Shown one piece after another: positions 52,025-59,963 of a stretch of 64,000 nucleotides of DNA (its first letter is position 1; each line of letters opens with the position of its first letter). The stretch is from Acidobacteriota bacterium. Its GTDB lineage: Bacteria > Zixibacteria > MSB-5A5 > GN15 > FEB-12. The translations under genes and the position numbers were made by a program. The DNA lies in assembly GCA_035529075.1 (NCBI GenBank), contig DATKXK010000018.1, forward strand, positions 62,001 through 126,000. Reading direction: 5' to 3'. Under the pieces are notes generated by a model. That model was not told where the DNA came from, ran no database searches, and saw only the letters and a list, made by a program, of their open reading frames with translations.

Positions 52025-53623
52025 CTGCTGAGTCTTTTTCGATATATAGCCCGTCTCCTTGTTCCGCCCGACATTGAGATCCGTAAGCGGCGTTTCGAAC
52101 TGACCGTCTGGGCCTTTCTCCTTTCGCTCTCGTTCTATCCCGGCCACCTGGGATTCCTGGCCTGGTTCTCGCTGGTTCGTCCCGTAGTGATAATCGCCCG
52201 ACTGAGGGGACGACCGGCCTTCACCGCCGCCTACTTCTTCGCCTTTATCTTCAATGCCTTCTCCCTGTACTGGGTGGCGCTGGTGACTCCGCCCGGCACC
52301 GCGGCTGCCGTCGTCATCGTCTCCTTTTACTATACGGCCGTGCTGGTGATTTTCAACCGCCTGCACCACCGGCGGCCGCTTTATGGAGCTATTGCTCTGC
52401 CTTTCCTCTGGGTCGGCATGGAGTTTTTCCGGACGCTTTCGCAGTTTGCCTTTCCCTGGTCGGATCTGGGTTATTCGCAGGCGGACTACCTGTACGTGTT
52501 GCAGATCGTCTCGATCATATCAGTGCACGGCCTGTCGTTTCTCATCGTGACAGTGAACGTCCTGCTGTGGCAGGTGTTTCGCCGGGGGCTGTCGGGCGAA
52601 CGGCGGATCACGTGCGGCTTGATATCGGGGGCGGTCGTCCTGTTGCTGGTGGCTTACGGCTGGGCCGTCATGCCGCCGTACCCGGTCGCGGGCACGTTCA
52701 AGGTTGCCGTGCTGCAGGGGTCGGTGCCGCTGCATGAGAAATGGGCGAGGGCCAACGAGGATTACAGCCTTCAGCTTTATGATTCCCTTGCCCGGTCGAT
52801 CGGTGACAGCGCCGTAAAGCTCTACATCTGGCCGGAGACGGCGGCGCCGTCGTACCTCTCTCACAGCCCGAGCGACCGGCAGGTGGTCGGCGCCACGGCC
52901 CGCGCCACGGGAGCATATCATCTGGTCGGGGCGCTGGGCGCCTCGATGGTCGGCCGTGAACCGCGGCACTACAACTCCTGCTACCAGTTCAATCCCGAAG
53001 GCTACATGGAAGCCCGGTATGACAAGGTGAGGCTGGTGCCGTTTTCCGAACAGGTACCGTACCAGAGCTACCTGCCGTTTCTTCGCAGGGAGGTCCTGTC
53101 GAAGTACCTGACGTTCATCGAAACCTACGACGTGCAATGGTGGTCCGATTTCCACCCCGGCGATTCGCTGGTCCTGTACGAGCTACCGGACGCCCGTTAC
53201 GCCGTGCTGATCTGCTTCGAATCAACATTCCCCAATTACGCCCGTGAGGCTATCCGCAAGGGCGCGGACTTCATCGTCGGTATCACCAACGACACCTGGT
53301 TCGGCCACTCGGTGGGCGTCTACATGCATTCGCGCATTCTCCTGACGCGGGCGGTCGAGAATCGTTGCTGGATGGCTCGTGCCGCCAACAGCGGGATAAG
53401 CTACATTGTGGACGGGTACGGGCGGATCAGGGGAGAACTGCGTCTCGATGAGGTGGCCGGTCTCGTCGGCGGCATCGAGATGCTGGACGGCCGCTCAGTC
53501 TTCACCCGAATCGGTGACGTCGTCGGGCTTGCCTCGTTCTTGATAACGCTCGCAACGATCGGTATATTGCTGTTACTATGGATTTTCAGAAGGGTATTTC
53601 CGGCCGCTTCCTCCTGGCGCTGA
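52025..53623 (+). CDS. lnt: Apolipoprotein N-acyltransferase, predicted CTG start
   Basis: 532 residues from 52025. Adds the third acyl chain to lipoproteins in the inner membrane. The nitrilase-like domain carries the triad in WPETAAPS, YDKVRLVPFSE and VLICFEST; the N-terminal half is hydrophobic with about six segments. The first ATG, GTG or TTG in frame is the GTG at 52187, which would remove the first membrane segment. The frame upstream continues Lnt-like sequence (FLLSLSFYPGHLGFLAWFSL) back to two CTG codons at 52025 and 52028, with GAGGT (52013-52017) seven bases before the first. I therefore place the start at CTG; an ATT at 52073 is a weaker option. Overlaps the next gene by 46 bases. 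Confidence 0.85.
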   Translation: MLSLFRYIARLLVPPDIEIRKRRFELTVWAFLLSLSFYPGHLGFLAWFSLVRPVVIIARLRGRPAFTAAYFFAFIFNAFSLYWVALVTPPGTAAAVVIVSFYYTAVLVIFNRLHHRRPLYGAIALPFLWVGMEFFRTLSQFAFPWSDLGYSQADYLYVLQIVSIISVHGLSFLIVTVNVLLWQVFRRGLSGERRITCGLISGAVVLLLVAYGWAVMPPYPVAGTFKVAVLQGSVPLHEKWARANEDYSLQLYDSLARSIGDSAVKLYIWPETAAPSYLSHSPSDRQVVGATARATGAYHLVGALGASMVGREPRHYNSCYQFNPEGYMEARYDKVRLVPFSEQVPYQSYLPFLRREVLSKYLTFIETYDVQWWSDFHPGDSLVLYELPDARYAVLICFESTFPNYAREAIRKGADFIVGITNDTWFGHSVGVYMHSRILLTRAVENRCWMARAANSGISYIVDGYGRIRGELRLDEVAGLVGGIEMLDGRSVFTRIGDVVGLASFLITLATIGILLLLWIFRRVFPAASSWR

Positions 53624-55812
53624 CCGTCCTGGTGCTTGGCGGCGTATCGACCTTGCGTCCCTTCGGCTGGGAAACGATTACCTCGTTCAAGGACGTACGG
53701 CGGATGCGCGTGATCGACGATACGCTCTTCCTGGCTACTTCCGGAGGAATCCTGGCCGTCACCGACCCGCTGGTGCCGGGCCTTATGTACACGAATCTCG
53801 ACGGTCTCGGCACGGCGGACATCACGGATATCATCGTTGACGCCGAGGGCCAGAAATGGGTGACCGGCTACGGGCAGTTCGTGCGGTTCGGCGGCCCTTC
53901 TCCCGAGCGGTTTCCCACGCTGCCGGTGTACGGGATGTTGAACCTGTGCTGCGTGGTTGATGACGGTGACGGCCTCTGGCTTGGCAGCGACAGTGGCCTT
54001 ATTCTGTTCACCAAAGCGGGCGTGGCCGGGGCGGGATTCGCGGACAAGTATCCAATCACATTGGTGAACCCGTTCCCCCCGGTGTACGACATCTGGCTCG
54101 AAGACAGCCTGATATGGCTGGCTACGGGCAACGGGCTGGCCTTCGCCGACCGTCGCGAACCCGACCTGCTGAAGGCACCGGCGAACTGGACGGTTTTCGA
54201 TGTTGCCTCCAACCCGGAACTGGCCACGAGCGTGATACGCCGCGTGACGCGCTATGAGGATTCCCTGTATGTGATCACCGGCGGCGGCGCATTTCATATG
54301 AGCATTGACGGCGCCGATACTTCCTTCACGGAATCTCCGTTCGCTTCCTCGCAGACGTTCTATGACATGCGCGTCGATAGTGACTCACTCTTTATCTATT
54401 ACTCCGGCGGCCTGGCGCTTATCAAGGACGGTGCCATCATGGCGATCCCGACGCCGGGGGCGCCGACCGCAAAGGTGACCGGAGTGAATACCGGCGACGT
54501 CCGATGGGTGGTTGCCGACCGTGAACGCGGGGTCTATTACGATCAGGGGGGAAGTTTCCGGCAGTACGCGTACACCGGCACTCCGGGCAACCGCGTGACG
54601 GATGTGGCGATTGACCGTGACGGTACCATGTTCGGCGGTTTCCTGAACCAGCGGGCGGCCAGAAGAGCCGGCGAGTTGTGGGTCACACTGCCGTACGAGC
54701 CGCGCCATTACACCACCGTTCTCACTTCCGACGGGTTCGGTTATACCTGGATCGGCACGGAAGGGGGAGGACTCTGGCGAACCGACGGGACGGCACTCAT
54801 CAATTTCAACGATACGAATTCCACCATCATTGGCAACGAGGCCGCCCATTCTTTTGCGTGGGTCAGCGGGGTGCGCATCACCGGCGGTTACCTGTTCGCC
54901 TCGCTTTACTACACGTACAACGGTTACCCGGTGGCGGTGGCGCGCCTTGACGGGACCGGCTACCCCGTGCAGTGGGATTCCCTCGGTCTTGAGGACGGTA
55001 TTTCCAACGACGTGCTGCAGTCAGTCGACTATTACGACGGTGTCCTGGCGGTGGGGTCGCGTTATACCGGTGTCTACTATTGCGGAATCGGCCCCGATCC
55101 GTTGGACAAGAGCGACGATTTCTGTGTCAACTTCCAGAAGGCCAACTCGTTTCTTCCTTCTGATGCGGTCAAGGTGGTGCGGTTTTCGCCCGAGGGTGAG
55201 CTGTGGGCAGGAACTAATTTCGGTCTCTCGCGGCTCGATGAGAGCCTGGGGCAGGTCGGCGAGATCGGCCGATGGGTTGATGTCAACCTGCCGGCGGGAG
55301 TGGGGCCGGAAATCACGGCCCTGGAGTTTGACAGCCGGGGCAATGCCTGGATCGGCGCGAGAAACGGTCTGGTGCGCTTCGATGCCTCCGAGGGCACCTT
55401 TGAGTTGTTCAACACCCTGAACAGCGGCCTTGTCGGCAACGAGATCAGTAACCTGACGCTCGATGCCGCGACCGGCAACCTGTATGTCTCCACCGGTTCG
55501 GGGCTGTCGAAGTACCTTTCGGCCACCGGTGGACTTACACCCGTGCTTGACTCCGTGCTTGCCTATCCCAATCCCTTCGTAATCAGGTCTGCTGACGATC
55601 GGCTGCAGTTCAGCTTTGCCGGCCGGTATACGGTGCACGTGTTCAACGTGGCTGGCGAATTGGTCTGGGAAGTGACCGATCTCTCGGATGAGTCGTGGGA
55701 CGGTCGCAACCAGCGCGGCGAGCCCGTTGCGTCAGGCGTGTACCTGTTTGTCCTGAAGGATGCTGACGGGAAAGTGGCCAGGGGGAAGTTTCTGCTGGTC
55801 CGTGACCAATGA
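53578..55812 (+). CDS. Exported beta-propeller protein with C-terminal sorting-type domain
   Basis: 744 residues. Signal segment (GRFLLALTVLVLGGVSTLRP) then repeated propeller motifs as in two-component regulator propellers, such as GLGTADITDIIVDAEGQKW, DSRGNAWIGARNGLVRF and EGELWAGTNFGLSRL. Residues about 660-744 form a FlgD/T9SS type-A-like domain: SVLAYPNPFVIRS, then YTVHVFNVAGELVWE, GRNQRGEPVASGVYLFVLKD and KFLLVRDQ. Such tails serve as outer-membrane secretion signals in Bacteroidetes; whether they do here is unknown. No kinase domain follows. The start lies 46 bases inside lnt; a later Met would lose the signal peptide. Followed by an overlapping FemAB-like gene. Confidence 0.82.
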   Translation: MDFQKGISGRFLLALTVLVLGGVSTLRPFGWETITSFKDVRRMRVIDDTLFLATSGGILAVTDPLVPGLMYTNLDGLGTADITDIIVDAEGQKWVTGYGQFVRFGGPSPERFPTLPVYGMLNLCCVVDDGDGLWLGSDSGLILFTKAGVAGAGFADKYPITLVNPFPPVYDIWLEDSLIWLATGNGLAFADRREPDLLKAPANWTVFDVASNPELATSVIRRVTRYEDSLYVITGGGAFHMSIDGADTSFTESPFASSQTFYDMRVDSDSLFIYYSGGLALIKDGAIMAIPTPGAPTAKVTGVNTGDVRWVVADRERGVYYDQGGSFRQYAYTGTPGNRVTDVAIDRDGTMFGGFLNQRAARRAGELWVTLPYEPRHYTTVLTSDGFGYTWIGTEGGGLWRTDGTALINFNDTNSTIIGNEAAHSFAWVSGVRITGGYLFASLYYTYNGYPVAVARLDGTGYPVQWDSLGLEDGISNDVLQSVDYYDGVLAVGSRYTGVYYCGIGPDPLDKSDDFCVNFQKANSFLPSDAVKVVRFSPEGELWAGTNFGLSRLDESLGQVGEIGRWVDVNLPAGVGPEITALEFDSRGNAWIGARNGLVRFDASEGTFELFNTLNSGLVGNEISNLTLDAATGNLYVSTGSGLSKYLSATGGLTPVLDSVLAYPNPFVIRSADDRLQFSFAGRYTVHVFNVAGELVWEVTDLSDESWDGRNQRGEPVASGVYLFVLKDADGKVARGKFLLVRDQ

Positions 55813-56744
55813 AAACCGTTCGCTGCACGTCCTCCCGGCTCGCCAGGGAGGTCATTGACCGCCTGAACGCGGCATCGTTTTTTTCATCGATGGGCTTCGC
55901 GGAGCTGTGGCGGGTGCAGGGCGGTCGCGAGGTCTTCTGGGTCACCCAAAGCGAGGAGCAGGTGCTGGCCGTGCTGTCGGGTGTCGAGTTCGGCCGTGCG
56001 CCGCTGACGAGGTTTCAGGCCATGCCCGCCGGGTGCTATGCCGAGTTGGTGACGGTCGCCGATACGGACATCGACCGCCCGACCGTGGCGCAGTCAACCA
56101 TACAGGCACTCACGGAAGCCGGCTATGCGATAACGTACCTTGCGGACTACTGGTCGCACCTTGGGCCCCTGCCGGGCGCGGAGGCCAGCGGGTGCGCAAC
56201 CGTCCTGGTAGATATCACGGATCCCGGCTGGCAGCCTCCGGACAGGAAGATCCAGTCCGAGGTACGCAAGGCCGAGCGGGAGGGAATCGGCGTAGAACGC
56301 TTTGACGCGCGAAGACATCTCGACGGGTTTCTTTCTCTGGCAAAAGCGACGGGTAAACGCCACAGCCACAAACCGCTCTATACTGAGCGGTTCTTTCGTC
56401 AACTGGCGGCGCTGGCCGAGCGGGACGCGAGGATAAGGTGGCAATATACGGAGTACCGGGGAGAACCGGTCGCCTCACACGTCAACCTTGTCCTGGGCGA
56501 TACGCTGCTGAACTGGCAGGTCTATTCGGACAGAGCCTTCTCTTTTCTCAAGCCCAACCAGTACATGCTTTACACGGCGGCGAAAAAGGCGGCCGAGGAC
56601 GGCATGCGGTACCTGAGCCTCGGGACGTCTCCGCCGGACGCCGACAGCCTCGCTGCGTACAAGCATAAGTGGGGCGGCTCGGATCACTGCTATAACCTGT
56701 ATCGTCTGAAGTCCCGATGGAGTCGGCTGCTTTGGAGAGCGTAA
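55809..56744 (+). CDS. FemAB/GNAT-like acyltransferase of a glycan cluster
   Basis: 311 residues. The central and C-terminal part has the double-GNAT pattern of the FemAB / Acetyltransf_6 family (KIQSEVRKAEREGIGVERF, LYTERFFRQLAALAERD, GEPVASHVNLVLGDTLLNWQ, YLSLGTSPPDADSLAAYKHKWG). Members attach amino acids or acyl groups to peptidoglycan, lipids or sugars. Overlaps the propeller gene by 4 bases and the next glycosyltransferase by 28, so it belongs to this envelope operon. Donor and acceptor unknown. Confidence 0.78.
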   Translation: MKTVRCTSSRLAREVIDRLNAASFFSSMGFAELWRVQGGREVFWVTQSEEQVLAVLSGVEFGRAPLTRFQAMPAGCYAELVTVADTDIDRPTVAQSTIQALTEAGYAITYLADYWSHLGPLPGAEASGCATVLVDITDPGWQPPDRKIQSEVRKAEREGIGVERFDARRHLDGFLSLAKATGKRHSHKPLYTERFFRQLAALAERDARIRWQYTEYRGEPVASHVNLVLGDTLLNWQVYSDRAFSFLKPNQYMLYTAAKKAAEDGMRYLSLGTSPPDADSLAAYKHKWGGSDHCYNLYRLKSRWSRLLWRA

Positions 56745-57811
56745 AGCTGCGAATTCTGGTGCTGGCGGACAGCCGGTCGTTCCACACGGAGCGGTACGTG
56801 CGTGAGTTGCGCCGCCAGGGGTGCCACATCCTGCTCGCCTCGCTGGAACGAGGGTCGACGTATCATTTTCGGTTGAAGTCGCGAGGCCCGGTTTCGTCCC
56901 TTCACTACGCCCTGGCTTCATTTGAGATTCGAAGGCTGATCAGGCGATTCCGGCCCGATGTAGTCAACCCGCATTTCGTTTCCGGTTACGGATTCATCTC
57001 GGTGCTGGCCGGAGCCCGGCGCAGGGCCCCGGTGTTTGTCAACCTCTGGGGCTCCGACGTGCTGGTCGTGCCGCAAAAGTCAACACTGCATCGCTGGAAG
57101 GTTGCACTCGGTTTGGCGCGGGCCGACTTCGTGGCCGGAGACTCGGCCTTCCTGCTGGACACGGCGCGATCCGTCTCGGCCTTTTCATGCCCCAGCGCCG
57201 TGATTCCGTGGGGTGTGGAAAGCGAGTTTCTCTCGCTGCACAAGAGGGATTATCGTTTTCACACGCCCCTGCGGATTCTCGTGCCGAGACCGCACGAACG
57301 GGTATACGGTAACACTCTCATCGTGCGGGCCCTCGCTCCGCTGATTGAGGACGACAAGGTGCGGGTGACGTTTCCGGGGTTCGGCACGCTGTTCGAGCGG
57401 TTCCGGCATGAATCCCGTGCGGTGGTCGGTGATCGGCTGCACTTCTACGACGTGCTCCCGCGAGCCGGCTTCCTTGCCATGATGGCCGACCATGACATTT
57501 ACCTGTCCAACGCGCGTTCGGATTCGTCCCCGGCGTCGCTGATTGAGGCCATGGCCCTCGGGCTGGTTCCGGTGGTGGCTGATGTTCCCGGTGTGCACGA
57601 GTGGCTCACGGACCAGAACGGTTTCCTGTTCGAGCCGTTTGTCGGCGACACCCTCAAGAAAACAATCCTGCACCTCATTGACACGCAGGAGGACTTCCGG
57701 GCGATGCGACGGCGCAACTTCGAGCGCGTCAAAGCGAACGCCGTGTTCGAAGATAACGTCGCCAGGACGATCAGTATCATGCGCGAACTTGCCGCGCGGA
57801 GGAAGAAATGA
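56717..57811 (+). CDS. Family 4-type glycosyltransferase
   Basis: 364 residues, GT-B fold. N-terminal ILVLADSRSFHTERYVRELR, FRPDVVNPHFVSGYGFISV, and NLWGSDVLVVPQ; C-terminal YLSNARSDSSPASLIEAMALG and GLVPVVADVPGVHEWL with the E-x7-E-like region shortened to a single Glu. It resembles the 27862 glycosyltransferase in outline. ATG at 56717 lies inside the FemAB-like gene; the next gene overlaps its stop by 4 bases. Confidence 0.83.
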   Translation: MESAALESVKLRILVLADSRSFHTERYVRELRRQGCHILLASLERGSTYHFRLKSRGPVSSLHYALASFEIRRLIRRFRPDVVNPHFVSGYGFISVLAGARRRAPVFVNLWGSDVLVVPQKSTLHRWKVALGLARADFVAGDSAFLLDTARSVSAFSCPSAVIPWGVESEFLSLHKRDYRFHTPLRILVPRPHERVYGNTLIVRALAPLIEDDKVRVTFPGFGTLFERFRHESRAVVGDRLHFYDVLPRAGFLAMMADHDIYLSNARSDSSPASLIEAMALGLVPVVADVPGVHEWLTDQNGFLFEPFVGDTLKKTILHLIDTQEDFRAMRRRNFERVKANAVFEDNVARTISIMRELAARRKK

Positions 57812-59046
57812 ACAGGAAGGTGCTCCTGATCTGTTACTACTTTCCTCCGCTGGGTCTGGGCGGCGTGGGCCGGCCTCTCAATCTGTTCAAGAAACTCCCG
57901 GCGTGCGGCTGGGACTGCGACGTCCTGACGGTCAAACCGGTCGCGTATCGCGCCTACGAACCGGAACTGCTTGACGGCGTGGATACGAAAGATGTCCATC
58001 GGTCGGGTTCGCGCGACCCGCAGCGACTTTTGTACCTTGCCGGGGTGCGTCGTGTCGGTGACTCGGCGGCAGACAGGGCGCGAAAGGTCTCGGCCCGGTT
58101 TTTCCCTGACAGCAAAATCGGCTGGGTCAAACCCGCCGTAAGGCTGGGCCGGAAACTGGTCCGGCAAAACAGGTATCACGCGCTGCTGTCGACATCACCT
58201 CCCGTCTCCGCGCACCTTGTCGCCCGGCAGCTCAGAAGTGACGCGGGCCTGCCCTGGGTGGCCGACTTCCGCGACTTCTGGACGTCCTACAAAGTCGAGG
58301 ACACGTTTGACGAACCTTCACTTGTCACCAGGGGCAAACAGTTGCTGGCGGCGATCGTGGACGAAGCGACTGAGATTACGACCGTCAACCAGGCAGTCAG
58401 CGAGTATCTCGGATGCGGCAGGGTGGTGACGAACGGTTATGACGCCGACCTGGCCGCGAACTGGCAGCCGCCCGCTGACGCCGATCAGTTCGTCATCGGC
58501 CTGCTGGGATCGTTCAGCGCGGAGGTGCCGGTGGCGCCGTTGTTCCGAGCGCTGTCGTGCCTGCGCGAAGTCAGTCCTTCCGAGTTTGATAAACTCCGGC
58601 TGCTTCAGGTGGGGCAGGTCGATCCCGACTGGTTTGCCGCTCAACTGAAGGAATATGCTCTGCACGAGCGATGCGACGTGAAGCTGTTGCAGGGGAGGAA
58701 GGAGACAATCCGCCTGCTGTCGGCAACTTCGCTCATGTACACCGCTACCTCGGTCGGGGAGGCGAAGATTCTTCCCTCCCGCGTGTTTGACCTGCTGGCG
58801 TCGGGCCGCCCGATCCTGGCCTGTGCTCCCGGTGACAGCGAGGTGGGGCGCCTGATCGAGGCCACGGGCAGCGGTGCGTGTTTTGACGAGTCCAGCCTTG
58901 GGCGGGCGGTGGATTTTCTCACCGAGATCATCCGGGCCAGGGAAACCGGGGGGCGTGATATCACGCCGCTTCCCGACTACGCCCGTAAGTACTCCTCGGA
59001 GGAGATGGCCGGATCGTTCGCCTCGATATTGGACAATCTGCCATGA
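57808..59046 (+). CDS. Glycosyltransferase (GT4-like)
   Basis: 412 residues. Starts with VLLICYYFPPLGLGGVGRPL, the donor-domain N-terminus typical of GT4 enzymes of polysaccharide clusters, includes WVADFRDFWTSY and a C-terminal half with EAKILPSRVFDLLASGRPIL and EATGSGACFDES. ATGA overlaps on both sides place it in the same operon as its neighbours. Sugar unknown. Confidence 0.83.
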   Translation: MNRKVLLICYYFPPLGLGGVGRPLNLFKKLPACGWDCDVLTVKPVAYRAYEPELLDGVDTKDVHRSGSRDPQRLLYLAGVRRVGDSAADRARKVSARFFPDSKIGWVKPAVRLGRKLVRQNRYHALLSTSPPVSAHLVARQLRSDAGLPWVADFRDFWTSYKVEDTFDEPSLVTRGKQLLAAIVDEATEITTVNQAVSEYLGCGRVVTNGYDADLAANWQPPADADQFVIGLLGSFSAEVPVAPLFRALSCLREVSPSEFDKLRLLQVGQVDPDWFAAQLKEYALHERCDVKLLQGRKETIRLLSATSLMYTATSVGEAKILPSRVFDLLASGRPILACAPGDSEVGRLIEATGSGACFDESSLGRAVDFLTEIIRARETGGRDITPLPDYARKYSSEEMAGSFASILDNLP

Positions 59047-59957
59047 CCGCGCCTCCGGAAATCTCGGCTGTCGTGATCAGTTACAACGGCATGAAGTTCC
59101 TGCCGGACTGTCTGCGAACCCTACAGGAGGACCTGCGCGGATTTCGTCACGAGGTGATCGTCGTCGACAACGGCTCGCGTGACGGTTCGGTGGAATTCGT
59201 GCGCCGCACGTTCCCCCGGATGACCCTTATCGACAACGGGCGCAACCTCGGCTTTGCCAGGGCGGTCAATATCGGGTTACAGGCCGCAGCCGGAGATTTC
59301 CTGTACGTGCTGAACCAGGACCTGCGTTTTCCCGACGGCACGGCCGCGCGGTTACTGGCACGCCTGAAGGCTGACGACACCATCGGTCTCATCGGGCCGG
59401 CGTATCACGATTTTGACGGCCACCTGCAGTCGTCGGCCAGGTCGCTGCCGAGTTATCGCCACATGATCTATAAGACCCTTCTCCTGGACCGGCTGTTTCC
59501 CCGTCACCGCGAGTTCTCCTCCTGGAAGATGGGCTGGTTTGATCACCGGTCGGAGATGTTCGTCGATCAGCCGATGGGGTCCGTGATGCTGATCCGCCGG
59601 GAGGTGGTTGCACGGGTGGGCCTGATGGACGAGCGCTTCCCGTTGTTCATGAACGACGTTGACTACTGCCGGCGTATGAGGGACGCCGGGTACCGGCTGC
59701 TGTACTATCCCGAGGCCGTGGTGGAGCACTACGTCGGGGCTTCGACGGGAGCCCGGCCTTACCGCATGATTGTCTCCTCGCACCGGTCGCTTTATCGATA
59801 CCTGGCCAAGTACGCCCGTGCGCGAGAGTATCCGTTGCTGTGGTTAAGCGGCCTGTTGCTGCTGCTGGGCCTGGTCCCGCGGCTGCTGGGACGCCTGCTC
59901 CTGCGTGCCATTAGTAGTGCGAAGCTGCCGCCCGGAAGCCGCTGGCGGGGTTTGTGA
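59043..59957 (+). CDS. Family 2 glycosyltransferase (WbbL-like)
   Basis: 304 residues, GT-A fold. AVVISYNGMKFLPDCLRTL, VVDNGSRDGSVEFV, NLGFARAVNIGL and the DXD-like LNQDLRFP; the catalytic region is FMNDVDYCRRMRDAGY (most have FxEDVD, here N-D-V-D). Rhamnosyltransferases of the WbbL type share this outline. A hydrophobic segment near the C-terminus (PLLWLSGLLLLLGLVPRLLG) suggests membrane association. Last gene of the operon; the minus-strand gene ends 6 bases away and no terminator is visible. Confidence 0.87.
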   Translation: MTAPPEISAVVISYNGMKFLPDCLRTLQEDLRGFRHEVIVVDNGSRDGSVEFVRRTFPRMTLIDNGRNLGFARAVNIGLQAAAGDFLYVLNQDLRFPDGTAARLLARLKADDTIGLIGPAYHDFDGHLQSSARSLPSYRHMIYKTLLLDRLFPRHREFSSWKMGWFDHRSEMFVDQPMGSVMLIRREVVARVGLMDERFPLFMNDVDYCRRMRDAGYRLLYYPEAVVEHYVGASTGARPYRMIVSSHRSLYRYLAKYARAREYPLLWLSGLLLLLGLVPRLLGRLLLRAISSAKLPPGSRWRGL

Positions 59958-59963
59958 CAATTG

